NCBI GenBank assembly: GCA_947494715.1
Contig: CANLWG010000003.1
Location: forward strand, 248,001 to 312,000
DNA: 64,000 bases
Direction of reading: 5' to 3'
Source: an uncultured Flavobacteriaceae bacterium
GTDB taxonomy: Bacteria; Bacteroidota; Bacteroidia; Flavobacteriales; Flavobacteriaceae
The position numbers and the translations under genes are program-made. The notes below the pieces were generated by a model. That model searched no databases. It had not been told where the DNA came from and worked only from the letters and a program-made list of their open reading frames with translations. Of the stretch, positions 26,438-35,529 are shown one piece after another (positions within the stretch are counted from its first letter, which is position 1; each line of letters starts with the position of its first letter).

Positions 26438-27400
26438 TTAAATGACCTCTTCAACAAATTTTATTGCTCTTGTTTCATTATGATAAATATTTGTGCTTTC
26501 ATAAAAACCGACGTGCCCACCATATTTTGGAACCTCTAAATAGATTTTGGGATTTTCCTTGGCTTCTTTGTAAGGGAAACACTCCGGTCCTAAAAAGGAG
26601 TCGTTCCGGGCATTGATGACTAATGCCGGAATTTTGATATTTGGGAGGAATTGAAGGCAGCTACATTTTTCATAATAGTCTAGGGCATTGATAAATCCAT
26701 GTGCTCTACTGGTGTAAATATCATCAAAATCCTTCAGTGTTCTTATTCTTTTGATATCCTCGTTGGAAATCTTGTTGGGAAAAAGGGGAAGCTTTAGTTT
26801 CAGCTTATCCGTTAAATGTCTTCTAAAACGTTCGGCGTAGAGGTAGTTCTTCGGTTTCAATAATTCTTTAAGGGAGCTATATAGATCACAGGGTACGGAA
26901 ATACCGATTACTCCCTTTATTTCTTTCGGAATTTCATTCCTCTCGCCCACATATTTCAAGGCCAAATTGCCACCAAGACTTATACCTTTAATGTAAATTT
27001 CGGAATACATCCGCATACGTAGAATATGCCGTATTACGGCATCTAGATCTTTGGTAGACCCAGAATGATAAGAGCGATACATCATATTGGTCTCCCCGCT
27101 ACATCCTCGAAAATTTACAGCACAGGCATCATAGCCGTTCTGGTTAAAATGCTTGGCGCTTCCGGTTATATAAGGCCTTTGGCCATGGCCTTCCAAACCA
27201 TGTAAAAGGATGACAACTCCACTGGAGGTCTTGTGGGCGTAGCTCCAATCCAAATCCAAAAAATCACCATCCGGCAATTCCAGTCGTTCACGTTCTTGGT
27301 TCAATCCATTTACCCTACGGACCAATCCAGAATAAATGGTAGAGAAATGTCCACTTCTGAATATAAGGGGCGGATTATAGTTGGATGATACAAAAGGCAT
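26438..27400 (-). CDS. YheT family alpha/beta hydrolase
   Basis: A 320-residue cytosolic hydrolase. The oxyanion segment is HGLEGHGQRPY, the nucleophile elbow GISLGGN, the acid lies in NARNDSF and the histidine in YGGHVGFYE. The N-terminal FRSGHFSTI and RERLELPDGDFLDLDW motifs are diagnostic of the YheT/ABHD1-3 group, whose members are esterases or acyltransferases of poorly known substrate. Its start overlaps the stop of the bestrophin gene by one base, so the two are co-transcribed. Confidence 0.9.
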   Translation of the reverse strand: MPFVSSNYNPPLIFRSGHFSTIYSGLVRRVNGLNQERERLELPDGDFLDLDWSYAHKTSSGVVILLHGLEGHGQRPYITGSAKHFNQNGYDACAVNFRGCSGETNMMYRSYHSGSTKDLDAVIRHILRMRMYSEIYIKGISLGGNLALKYVGERNEIPKEIKGVIGISVPCDLYSSLKELLKPKNYLYAERFRRHLTDKLKLKLPLFPNKISNEDIKRIRTLKDFDDIYTSRAHGFINALDYYEKCSCLQFLPNIKIPALVINARNDSFLGPECFPYKEAKENPKIYLEVPKYGGHVGFYESTNIYHNETRAIKFVEEVI

Positions 27401-28404
27401 TAATATAGAATGTTATCCTTGGGCTGTACTTTTTTGGGCAACTCCTTTTCATCTAACATGTCTCGCAAATCAATTTCAATGGTCCGGCAAAGTGCGGTCA
27501 TGGGTACATCATTGATACGTCCCTCGAAAGGGTCTTCACTATTGCTGCCTATCTTTTCCATAGTGGTAAATATCCAAGAGATCAAAACGGAGAATGGGAT
27601 TATAAAACCAAGAAAAAGCTGTTGTTGCCATTCTGTCCGTATTTCCTTGATCTCCCCTTCAAAAATGGAGAGTAGTCCAAAAGGAAGCAACAGTACAAAA
27701 ATCCAAGTAAACAAGGTACTAAAATAGGCATACTGTCTAGGGAAAGGAGTGTTTTTTATACGCTCACACCTTCCTTGCAAGTTGTAAAGTTCCTCTAAGG
27801 TTTTATGGAAAATCAGCTTGTCGAATTCTGTGATTTTTCCCTCCTTTAATAATTGTTTTAAGTGCAGCCCCTGATTCTTTATAAGATGGGTGGCCACATT
27901 TTTCCGATTTTCCAATTCTGCATCCTCCTCCGGATTTAAAAAGTTATCCAAAACGGAACATACTGGATTCCGTTCGCCATGCCGTTCAAATATTCTTTCA
28001 ACGGCCTTATTCTCCTTAATGGAAAAACTTGTAGGTTGTCGTAATTGAGTGCGTAAGGCATTAATCCAGGCGATATGTCTATAGATGAGAATACGTTTGG
28101 TTTCATGGTCGTCCTCAACAAAACTCAATACATTATTGGCCCAGGTACGCGAATAGTTGACGATACCTCCCCAAATCTTCCGAGCTTCCCAAAAACGATC
28201 ATAGCTTTGGCTGTTCTTAAAACCAATATAGAAAGCCACGGCAACACCGATTACGGTTAAAGGTTGAAAGGGGATATCCAAATGTTTCCACTCCAGATAA
28301 TAGTAGGCAGAAAAAATGAGAGCTGCCCATAAGGTGAAGAAAATCAAATTTTTCCAGGCGTACCTTAGAATTATCCCCCAACTAATATTTCTTTTAATGT
28401 ACAT
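27400..28404 (-). CDS. bestrophin-family anion channel
   Basis: A 334-residue membrane protein of the bestrophin/UPF0187 family. Four hydrophobic helices lie near residues 18-38, 45-65, 228-250 and 262-285. The family motif FKNSQSYDRFWEARKIWGGIVNYSRTW (split here for length: FKNSQSYDRFWEAR, then the conserved Asn-Tyr-Ser-Arg) follows the second helix. Bacterial members form pentameric chloride or cation channels. It is translationally linked with the YheT hydrolase gene downstream. Confidence 0.9.
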   Translation of the reverse strand: MYIKRNISWGIILRYAWKNLIFFTLWAALIFSAYYYLEWKHLDIPFQPLTVIGVAVAFYIGFKNSQSYDRFWEARKIWGGIVNYSRTWANNVLSFVEDDHETKRILIYRHIAWINALRTQLRQPTSFSIKENKAVERIFERHGERNPVCSVLDNFLNPEEDAELENRKNVATHLIKNQGLHLKQLLKEGKITEFDKLIFHKTLEELYNLQGRCERIKNTPFPRQYAYFSTLFTWIFVLLLPFGLLSIFEGEIKEIRTEWQQQLFLGFIIPFSVLISWIFTTMEKIGSNSEDPFEGRINDVPMTALCRTIEIDLRDMLDEKELPKKVQPKDNILY

Positions 28405-28538
28405 TATGGTCTAGATTAAGAGGTAAAAGTGAACTTCCTGCACAGGTCCAGGATGACATATTGGCTAAAAATACTTAAAACTTTCATAATTGATATTCTC
28501 ACAAAAATGGATTGCAAAGTTTGTTGTAATTTTAAGAT

Positions 28539-28814
28539 ATGGCTTTACACTTGAAAAAATGTGAGCATGTACAGGCAATCGAAACGGTAAGGAGCCCTAG
28601 CAATTATGAGTGCGAGGAATGTATTAAGACAGGTGATCCCTGGGTGCATTTGCGTACTTGTCAAAGCTGTGGGACTACCCTGTGCTGTGATAGTTCACCC
28701 AACAAGCATGCAAGTAAGCATGCAGCTTCGCATGAACATCCGGTAATCATTTCGGCAGAGCCGAACGAAAAATGGATGTGGTGCTATATACACGAACAAA
28801 TTGCTAGATATTAA
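28539..28814 (+). CDS. UBP-type zinc-finger protein
   Basis: A 91-residue protein made of one ZnF-UBP domain. Conserved zinc ligands are visible: C8-x-H10, C24/C27, C40/C43, C48 and His residues in the NKHASKHAASHEHP segment. In eukaryotes this fold binds ubiquitin C-termini; bacteria lack ubiquitin, so the ligand is unknown. It lies 6 bp before the cNMP-binding flavoprotein gene, and such a pair recurs in other bacteria to my recollection. That suggests the finger is a partner of the flavoprotein, perhaps its docking or redox adaptor. Confidence 0.9.
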   Translation: MALHLKKCEHVQAIETVRSPSNYECEECIKTGDPWVHLRTCQSCGTTLCCDSSPNKHASKHAASHEHPVIISAEPNEKWMWCYIHEQIARY

Positions 28815-28820
28815 AGACCT

Positions 28821-30479
28821 ATGAACGACCCTCGTTTTCCCGAATTGACCCAGCGTCAGATCAATATTTTAAAAGAATACGGTATCATTGAATCCTATGA
28901 CAAGGACACACGTGTGTTTTCCTTGGGCGATTTGCAATATGACTTTTTTGCAATTTTAGATGGAACGGTTTCCATTGAAGATCCGTATAACGATAATTAT
29001 GTCATCGTTGCCCATGGTAAAAATGAGTTTTCGGGCGATAGCGGAATGCTCTCTAATAGGGCGGCACAGTTTCATGCCATTGCGAAATCAGGGACAACCT
29101 TGTTGCGCATTAAACCTCAACGCCTCAGGGAGGCCATTGCCAAGCATAGCGATATCAGCGATGTACTGCTCAATGCTTTTTTGGAACGACAGAATACGGT
29201 ACTCAGCGAATTTACGGGTGGTATGAAGTTGGTAGGCTCCGGTAACTCCAAACAAACCTATGCCCTAAGGGATTTCATGGAAAAAAACCATATCTGGCAT
29301 AATTTCTTGGATGTGGATGTATCCCAAGAAGCTAGGGAATTGCTCCAAAATTTTAATCTTTCCGAAAAAGACCTACCCTTATTTATAGCCAGTGATGGTG
29401 CTATATGTCAGAAAACATCCTTGGATCAGCTGGCACGCTATGCCGGGGTTCTCATGGATTTTGAGGATAAGGTCTTTGATTTGCTGGTAATCGGGGCGGG
29501 ACCTGCCGGATTGGCGGCAAGTGTATATGCCGCCTCAGAAGGACTTAGTGTTGTTACCATAGACAGTAATGCTCCCGGCGGACAAGCGGGGAAAAGCTCC
29601 AAAATAGAAAACTATCTAGGGTTTCCTACGGGTATTTCAGGGAATGACCTGGCCAACAAGGCCTATGTTCAGGCGCAGAAATTTGGCTGTAATATTTCTA
29701 TTCCACATAAGGCGGAAAGGATTGAACATACCGGGGAACATTTTATCCTTTATGCCACCAATGGCAAAGCCATAAAGACAAAGGCCATTATGGCTGCTAC
29801 CGGAGCTAATTATACGCAACTACCTATTGAAAACATTGAAAAGTATGAAGGCAGTGGCGTGTATTATTCCGCAACAGGGATGAATATTTCGGCTTGTAAG
29901 GATGAACTGGTAGGGGTAGTCGGGGGTGGTAATTCCGCGGGCCAGGCGGCACTCTTTTTAGCTGAGCATGCCAAGGAAGTACATGTAATCTTAAGGGGAG
30001 GCGATTTGGGGGTAAAGATGAGCGACTACTTGGTTCAGCGAATCGAAGCGGCCCCCAATATTCACGTGCAATTGAATACTCAAGTCAAGGAACTCCATGG
30101 GGAGCACTATTTGGAATCCTTGGTTTTGGAAACGAAAGATGGGGAAAGAACAGAAAAGAACATAACCAATCTCTTTACATTCATTGGTGCCAGACCTTGT
30201 ACAGATTGGCTAAAGGGTCTTGTGGCAACTGATGAAAGAGGATTTATTTGTACTGGTCCCGGAATTGCGGAAAAAGATTTATACCGATGTGATATTTTCA
30301 GAAAGCGAAAACCGCAATCCTTGGAAACGAGCATTCCAGGTTTCTTTGCTGTGGGCGATGTACGCAAAGGTTCGGTAAAACGGGTCGCTTCGGCGGTAGG
30401 AGAAGGCTCCATGGCCGTAAGCCAGGTACATCAGTTTTTGGTAGAGTTGAATAGTGCTAGAGCGTCTGTCGAGGTGTAG
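28821..30479 (+). CDS. cNMP-binding thioredoxin-reductase-like flavoprotein without redox cysteines
   Basis: A 552-residue protein in three parts. Residues ~15-125 form a cyclic-nucleotide-binding domain (GDLQYDFFAILDGTV). Residues ~145-210 resemble a glutaredoxin/thioredoxin fold but lack its C-x2-C. Residues ~215-545 form a thioredoxin-reductase-like FAD/NAD(P) domain with GAGPAGLAASVYA (226-238), GGGNSAG (368-374) and FFAVGDVR near the end. Where thioredoxin reductase has YCATC, this protein has YSATG (349-353), so both active cysteines are replaced (S350, G353). Electron transfer must use another route. It is co-transcribed with the UBP zinc-finger gene 6 bp upstream. Regulation by a cyclic nucleotide is likely but unproven. 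Confidence 0.9.
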   Translation: MNDPRFPELTQRQINILKEYGIIESYDKDTRVFSLGDLQYDFFAILDGTVSIEDPYNDNYVIVAHGKNEFSGDSGMLSNRAAQFHAIAKSGTTLLRIKPQRLREAIAKHSDISDVLLNAFLERQNTVLSEFTGGMKLVGSGNSKQTYALRDFMEKNHIWHNFLDVDVSQEARELLQNFNLSEKDLPLFIASDGAICQKTSLDQLARYAGVLMDFEDKVFDLLVIGAGPAGLAASVYAASEGLSVVTIDSNAPGGQAGKSSKIENYLGFPTGISGNDLANKAYVQAQKFGCNISIPHKAERIEHTGEHFILYATNGKAIKTKAIMAATGANYTQLPIENIEKYEGSGVYYSATGMNISACKDELVGVVGGGNSAGQAALFLAEHAKEVHVILRGGDLGVKMSDYLVQRIEAAPNIHVQLNTQVKELHGEHYLESLVLETKDGERTEKNITNLFTFIGARPCTDWLKGLVATDERGFICTGPGIAEKDLYRCDIFRKRKPQSLETSIPGFFAVGDVRKGSVKRVASAVGEGSMAVSQVHQFLVELNSARASVEV

Positions 30480-30482
30480 AAT

Positions 30483-31457
30483 TTATTTCGGATAGGTTTC
30501 CAAAACCTTAATTTGTTCCTCGACAGCCGATTTAAACTCCGATTTTAAGGTTTCTACCAATTCCGACACCGGAGGCGAGCTGTTTATGGTAGCAGCACCT
30601 TGCCCAGCGGACCAAATGGTTTTCCATGCCTTTGCCTCGGTATCCAATTCCTTTCCAAAATCTATCTTAACGTCTTTTTTTAAATCGGCATCGCTTATAC
30701 CCGAGGCCTTTAAACTAGCTCCCAAAAAATTAGCATGTACTCCGGAAATGGCGGCGGTATAGACCACATCACTGGCCCCCGCCTCGATAATCATTTTTCG
30801 ATATGCTTCGGGGGCCTTACTTTCTTGGGTGTTGATGAATCGGGTACCCATATAGGCCAAGTCTGCTCCCATTTGCAGTGCAGAGGCAATATCCCTTCCG
30901 GTACTAATGCAGCCAGAGAGAATAATAGTTCCATGAAAAAACGCCTTGATTTCGGCAACTAGGGTCATGGGGTTTATGGTTCCGGCATGGCCTCCGGCAC
31001 CCGCCGCTACCAATATGAGTCCGTCAACCCCAGCTTGCGCGGCCTTTTCCCCATGTCGCTTTTTGATGATGTCATGGAACACTATTCCGCCATAACTATG
31101 TACGGCATCCACAACTTGACTAACGGCTCCCAATGACGTAATGATCAAAGGTACTTTGTGTTTCACACAGAGCTTTAAATCGGCCTCCAATCTGGGATTG
31201 GTAGGATGTACAATAAGATTCACTCCAAAAGGGGCAGGTTTCTTACCCGTTTCTTTCTCAAATTTTTGCAGCTCCGATTTTATTTCTAAGAGCCATTCCT
31301 CGAAACCTTCACTGGTGCGTTGGTTTAGTGCCGGAAAAGTGCCGACGATTCCATTTTTGCAGCACTCTACTACCAATTTAGGTCCTGATATTAAAAACAT
31401 CGGTGCTGCTATGGCAGGAAGGGAAAGGTCATGGATAAAATTGGGTTTCAATGACAT
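30483..31457 (-). CDS. nitronate monooxygenase family FMN enzyme
   Basis: A 324-residue TIM-barrel flavoprotein of the nitronate monooxygenase/2-nitropropane dioxygenase family. The N-terminal LPAIAAPMFLISGP, the central VDGLILVAAGAGGHAG with the likely catalytic His, and the ADLAYMGTRFINTQES FMN-phosphate loop are present. Known members oxidise propionate-3-nitronate; some relatives reduce enoyl-ACP. It is convergent with the flavoprotein gene, with 3 bp between stops. Confidence 0.9.
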   Translation of the reverse strand: MSLKPNFIHDLSLPAIAAPMFLISGPKLVVECCKNGIVGTFPALNQRTSEGFEEWLLEIKSELQKFEKETGKKPAPFGVNLIVHPTNPRLEADLKLCVKHKVPLIITSLGAVSQVVDAVHSYGGIVFHDIIKKRHGEKAAQAGVDGLILVAAGAGGHAGTINPMTLVAEIKAFFHGTIILSGCISTGRDIASALQMGADLAYMGTRFINTQESKAPEAYRKMIIEAGASDVVYTAAISGVHANFLGASLKASGISDADLKKDVKIDFGKELDTEAKAWKTIWSAGQGAATINSSPPVSELVETLKSEFKSAVEEQIKVLETYPK

Positions 31458-31607
31458 GAGGCAAGAGTTTTAGCTGTTGTCCTTAAAACTACGTTCAATT
31501 CCGCTCATATGCAAAGGAGGCCCAAGAAACTCATAAAGTTGTCTAAAAAGGAAAGGGTGTTCTCGTGCTTGTGATTAAATTTAGGGGGCATTCAAGAATT
31601 TCGAAAC

Positions 31608-32696
31608 ATGCAAAAAAGAAGGGAATTTCTAAAAAAGTCAGGGCTATTTCTCGGAGGAGTCGGGATATTACCGCAGTACGCCTTTACATTAAATCGGACA
31701 AAAGAAAAATTGGGGGTATGTCTAGTAGGCCTTGGAAATTATGGCACTACCATATTGGCCCCGGCCTTGCAGCTTACCGAACATTGCCAACTCACAGGGA
31801 TTGTTACCGGTAGCCCCGAAAAAATTCCGGTCTGGCAAAAGCGATATGATATTCCTGATAAGAACATATACAATTATCAAAACATGGACCGGATTGCCGA
31901 TAACCCGGATATAGATGTTATTTACATTGTATTGCCTACGGGATTACATGCCGAATATGCGATAAAAGCTGCTACCACGGGAAAGCACGTCTGGTGCGAA
32001 AAACCTATGGCCAAGACGGCATCGGAATGCCGATCGATTATTGAGGCTTGTACAAAAAATAAGGTTAAGCTATCCATTGGGTATCGTATGCAACATGAAC
32101 CCAATACACAACAACTTATACAATGGGCCAAAACCAAACCGTTCGGCAATATTGAAAAAGTAAAGGCCGAAGTAGGGTTCAATATCGTTAATCCCCCGAA
32201 TAATTGGCGAATGGATGCAGAGTTGGGAGGTGGACTGCTCTATGATGTTGGGGTCTATGTGATAAATGCCATGCGCTATACCACAGCAAAAGAACCTATT
32301 TCTGTAAATGGACATCACGAGAATACCCGCCCGGAGGTCTATAAGGAAGTACCGGAGACGAGTATTTTTGAAATTGATTTTCCAGACGGAATACGGGCCA
32401 ACGGAAAAACTACGGCATCAAGGAGTATTAATATCCTTCAGGCCGATTGTGAAAAGGGATGGTACAAACTACAACCTTTTCAATCTTACAGAGGGGTAAA
32501 GGGCAAGGCCAGTGATGGGACGCTCTTGGACACCTATATTGAGAATCAGCAGGCTCGGCAAATGGATGACGATGCCTTGGCCATTTTGAACAAAACGCCG
32601 GTCCTTGTCCCCGGTGAGGACGGTATGAAAGATATTGTTATCGTGGAGGCCATCAACGAATCGGCCAGAACTGGAAAAACTGTAAAACTGTTGTAA
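31608..32696 (+). CDS. Tat-exported Gfo/Idh/MocA oxidoreductase
   Basis: A 362-residue sugar-type oxidoreductase. The N-terminus is a Tat signal (KRREFLKKSGLFLGG), as in periplasmic glucose-fructose oxidoreductases that hold NADP tightly. The Rossmann motif VGLGNYG follows, and EKPMAKT (about residue 128) carries the conserved Lys-Pro pair. A C-terminal alpha/beta domain binds substrate. Substrate not evident. A decayed copy of the C-terminal end of such a protein lies at 37275-37340, after an intervening segment of different genes. That suggests a past tandem pair or an insertion. Confidence 0.9.
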   Translation: MQKRREFLKKSGLFLGGVGILPQYAFTLNRTKEKLGVCLVGLGNYGTTILAPALQLTEHCQLTGIVTGSPEKIPVWQKRYDIPDKNIYNYQNMDRIADNPDIDVIYIVLPTGLHAEYAIKAATTGKHVWCEKPMAKTASECRSIIEACTKNKVKLSIGYRMQHEPNTQQLIQWAKTKPFGNIEKVKAEVGFNIVNPPNNWRMDAELGGGLLYDVGVYVINAMRYTTAKEPISVNGHHENTRPEVYKEVPETSIFEIDFPDGIRANGKTTASRSINILQADCEKGWYKLQPFQSYRGVKGKASDGTLLDTYIENQQARQMDDDALAILNKTPVLVPGEDGMKDIVIVEAINESARTGKTVKLL

Positions 32697-33096
32697 ACGC
32701 ACTTTGCGTTTTGCGGAACACTACTTCTGCTGCTAGTGTAAATGACAATTTAAAAGTATACTGGGATTTTAAAGGAGACTATTTGCCGTTACTATTTATT
32801 GCCTTGACTTTCTGTCCTCATAGGTATGGTTCTTTATATTCCGCCCTTTGTTTATGTCGATGGGATTTTGGATGAACTTACAGAAATATACTTCAAAAAA
32901 AGTGTATTGAAATGTCCTAGAAAAAGAAATCAGTTTTTTGATTTCAGCCCGTTAAAATGCCAGTTTTATGGGCTACCAATTGTATAAAAAATTAGTTGAG
33001 TTGAAATCCCGTATTATTTTGTAACCTTTTTCAAAGTCATCTTGTCAAATAGCAAATGAACCAAGGAGTTCATTGGGAAACTTAATTCACATCAAG
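32697..33096. other. 400-bp gap before the broken serine hydrolase gene
   Basis: Contains a small hairpin (GAAATCA/TGATTTC near 32930-32950) and a second possible stem (AGCCC/GGGCT) but no coding frame. It may be decayed sequence at the edge of the 33-37 kb segment. Confidence 0.4.
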
Positions 33097-34227
33097 ATGA
33101 ACAAATTGAAACGAACCTTCAGGGAACGAATACTAATTATAATACTATTCACGGCGACAATAGCATCTTTTGCCCAAACCAATCCAAAATACATAAAGAC
33201 GATAAGAGGTAAGTCAATTAAGGTATCTCAACTGGACGGTCAAATAAAAGTGATAATGGATTCTATTGGAATGCCAGGTCTGTCAATTGCTATAATCAAC
33301 AAGGCAGAAATAGTTTATCACAACAATTTCGGTGTTTCTAATATTGAAAGTAAAGAACCAGTAACCAACGAAGGTATATTCGAGGCGGCCTCCCTTTCAA
33401 AACCCCTTTTCGCATATTTTGTTATGAAACAGATCGAAAAAGGGCTTTTAGATTTGGATAAGCCCTTGTACAAGTATTTGCCATTTCCCGATATAGAATA
33501 TGACGACAGATATAAATCGATAACCGCAAGGGTGGTGTTGTCCCACACCACAGGCTTGCCGAATTGAAGAAATGATGATAATAAGGATGGCAAGCTATAC
33601 CTAAAATTTACTCCGGGAACAGATTTTAATTATTCTGGCGAGGGATACGAATATTTAGCCGCCGTGGTTGCTAAAATAAATGGAACCGACCTTAATGGTT
33701 TAGATGAGATTTTTCAAAAAGAAGTAACAAAACCACTGAAGGCGGGAACACTATATTACAATTGGAACGATGATATTAAGAAACATAAGGTCTACGGCCA
33801 CAACGCAGATGTTCCGACCGATAATGGGTTGGGGCCCTCCGCCTTGGGGACTTGGGACGGAAAGCTATTCGGTGCCGCGGGGAGTCTGCATACGAATGCT
33901 ATTTCATATGCCATATTTCTTTGCGCCATGCTCAAAAAAGAGGGTCTGAAAAAAAGTTCGTTCAAAGAGATGTTAAAAGAGCAGGTCCATTTTAAAGATG
34001 ACAATATATTGAAGTTAGAGGTCGGTCAAACTGGCTGGGGTCTTGGTTTTGCGCAAAAACCCACAACAAATGGAATGATTCATCTGCATACGGGTAACAA
34101 TCATGATTTTCAGGCGTACGCGATGTTCGTTCCAGAAAAACAATATGGTTTTGTCTTTTTTACAAATTCGGATAAAGCACAGTCATTCGTAATGGAAATA
34201 GGTAGGATTATAAAGGAACAATTTTAA
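33097..34227 (+). pseudogene. beta-lactamase-type serine hydrolase broken by an in-frame TGA
   Basis: One continuous frame of about 376 codons is interrupted only by a TGA at 33565-33567. The upstream part has a signal peptide (ending SFAQ) and the S-x2-K motif (AASLSKPLF). The stop falls exactly at the HTTGLPN-x-R position where class C beta-lactamase-like proteins carry Trp, so a TGG to TGA change is the likely cause. The downstream part keeps the Y-S-G motif (FNYSGEGYEYL) and the third motif (HLHTGNNHD). The rest is intact, which suggests a recent mutation or a sequencing error. The family are penicillin-binding-like esterases or peptidases. A start at 33073 is also possible. Confidence 0.85.
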
Positions 34228-34238
34228 AATGAAAATTT

Positions 34239-34568
34239 ATGGAATCAACACAAGATCTGCTCATGGGTTTGGGCATGTTAACAGGCATCGTCTCAATCGT
34301 CTTTATTATTGCTAGGTATACCTATCTCATCAAAAAGGCGATGATCGATAGAGGGCTTACCTCCGAACCCTCCAATGGTAAACTACGTTATCTTGACATA
34401 GGTAGTATAATACTGAGCTTAGGAATCGGGCTAATTGTATCATCCTTTTTTACCACAATGGATTTGTCCGAAGACATGATGGATATGTTGATTTGGGGGA
34501 CGATACTAATATTTGGAGCCATCGGTTTAGTCGTAGCACATTTCCTAAGAAGAAAACTTGGGTCTTGA
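34239..34568 (+). CDS. hypothetical membrane protein (109 aa)
   Basis: A 109-residue protein with three hydrophobic segments (about residues 8-28, 50-70 and 80-102) separated by short charged loops (KKAMIDRG; TTMDLSEDMMD). It ends in a basic RRKLGS tail. No family was recognised. It lies 11 bp after the broken hydrolase gene and its last 11 bases overlap the ECF sigma factor gene, so all are probably on one transcript. A signal-transducing role beside the sigma factor is conceivable but nothing in the sequence proves it. Confidence 0.75.
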   Translation: MESTQDLLMGLGMLTGIVSIVFIIARYTYLIKKAMIDRGLTSEPSNGKLRYLDIGSIILSLGIGLIVSSFFTTMDLSEDMMDMLIWGTILIFGAIGLVVAHFLRRKLGS

Positions 34569-35130
34569 AATTTCAAATAGCGATACCCTTTTAATCAACA
34601 GGATAAAAGAAGGAGATACTACTGCTTTTAGACAACTTGTCGACAAGTATAAAAACGTATCACTTTCCTTGGCTTGTTCTATATTGAAAGACGAGGATAA
34701 AGCAGAGGATGCTTTACAGGATGCTTTTATAAAGGTGTTTGAAAAAATAGATACTTTCCATTTCAAAGCTGCATTCTCAACTTGGTTGTACCGTATTGTG
34801 ATAAATACAAGTTATAATGAATTGAAAAAGCATAAAAATCACGCCGTTCTTTCTCAGGTAAGTTTGGAAGATTCTGGTGGAAACAATGCTCTGGACATTT
34901 TTAAAGCGGAGAACCAAAAAAAATTTATTCAAGTAGCTCTGAAGCGAATCCGAACCGACGAAGCATTGATCCTTAGGTTGTTCTATCTATGTGATTTGAA
35001 GATTAAGGAAATCGAAAATATTACAGGATTTAAGAGCTCCAAAATAAAGGTTGACCTTCATAGGGGCAGGAACAACTTAAATCACGAACTCATAAAAATT
35101 TTAGGGAAAGAAATAAATGATTTATTATGA
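34558..35130 (+). CDS. ECF-type RNA polymerase sigma factor
   Basis: A 190-residue sigma-70 family protein. Region 2 is visible as LVDKYKNVSLSLACSILKDEDKAEDALQDAF (about 21-52) and FSTWLYRIVINTSYNELKK, and region 4 as LILRLFYLCDLKIKEIENITGFKSSKIKVDLHRGR, which includes the -35-binding helix. Region 3 is missing, as in ECF sigmas. The frame starts at TTG 34558, overlapping the upstream gene; no ATG is close by in frame. The next gene overlaps the stop (ATGA) and encodes a small membrane protein, the usual layout of a sigma/anti-sigma pair. Confidence 0.9.
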   Translation: MGLEISNSDTLLINRIKEGDTTAFRQLVDKYKNVSLSLACSILKDEDKAEDALQDAFIKVFEKIDTFHFKAAFSTWLYRIVINTSYNELKKHKNHAVLSQVSLEDSGGNNALDIFKAENQKKFIQVALKRIRTDEALILRLFYLCDLKIKEIENITGFKSSKIKVDLHRGRNNLNHELIKILGKEINDLL

Positions 35131-35465
35131 AAGAGGAGAAAGCCAGGGATTTACTGCAAAAAAGTATTATTGAAACCTCAGACGATTTTACGGACAAATT
35201 GATGCGGCGTCTCGAAGCGGAAAAGGCGGCAAAAAAAACTTTATCATGGAGTTTTACATCAATGTTTTTAGTACTGTCCTTGGCGATTTTAGTGTTAAGT
35301 TTTATTTCTTACAAATTTCTGAAGTCAGGAGTCGATATATTTAACATTGGCCTAGATATTGGCAGAACTCCAATTTTTATAATAGGTACTATTCTGGTTT
35401 TTATTGCTTTGAATTATACTTTGAAATTGAATGAGACTTACAATCTTTCCAAGAAAAATGCCTAG
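35127..35465 (+). CDS. putative anti-sigma factor (small membrane protein)
   Basis: A 112-residue protein with a ~45-residue charged cytosolic head (helical, rich in E and K) and two transmembrane helices (about residues 45-66 and 80-98). Its ATG overlaps the stop of the ECF sigma gene, so the two are translationally coupled. That position, size and topology match a membrane anti-sigma factor. No zinc-binding HxxxCxxC motif is seen, so it would be a non-ZAS type. Function is inferred from context. Confidence 0.65.
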   Translation: MKEEKARDLLQKSIIETSDDFTDKLMRRLEAEKAAKKTLSWSFTSMFLVLSLAILVLSFISYKFLKSGVDIFNIGLDIGRTPIFIIGTILVFIALNYTLKLNETYNLSKKNA

Positions 35466-35529
35466 CCGTTCCCGTATGGAGTCACTTCGAATTTATCGGA
35501 ACATAAATCAATCATAAACATCAACGAAT

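Noticed and set aside
33565-33567. TGA as selenocysteine or recoded Trp
   Set aside because: No SECIS-like hairpin was recognised just downstream and other genes use TGA as a normal stop (for example at 901 and 35128), so a nonsense mutation or sequence error is simpler.
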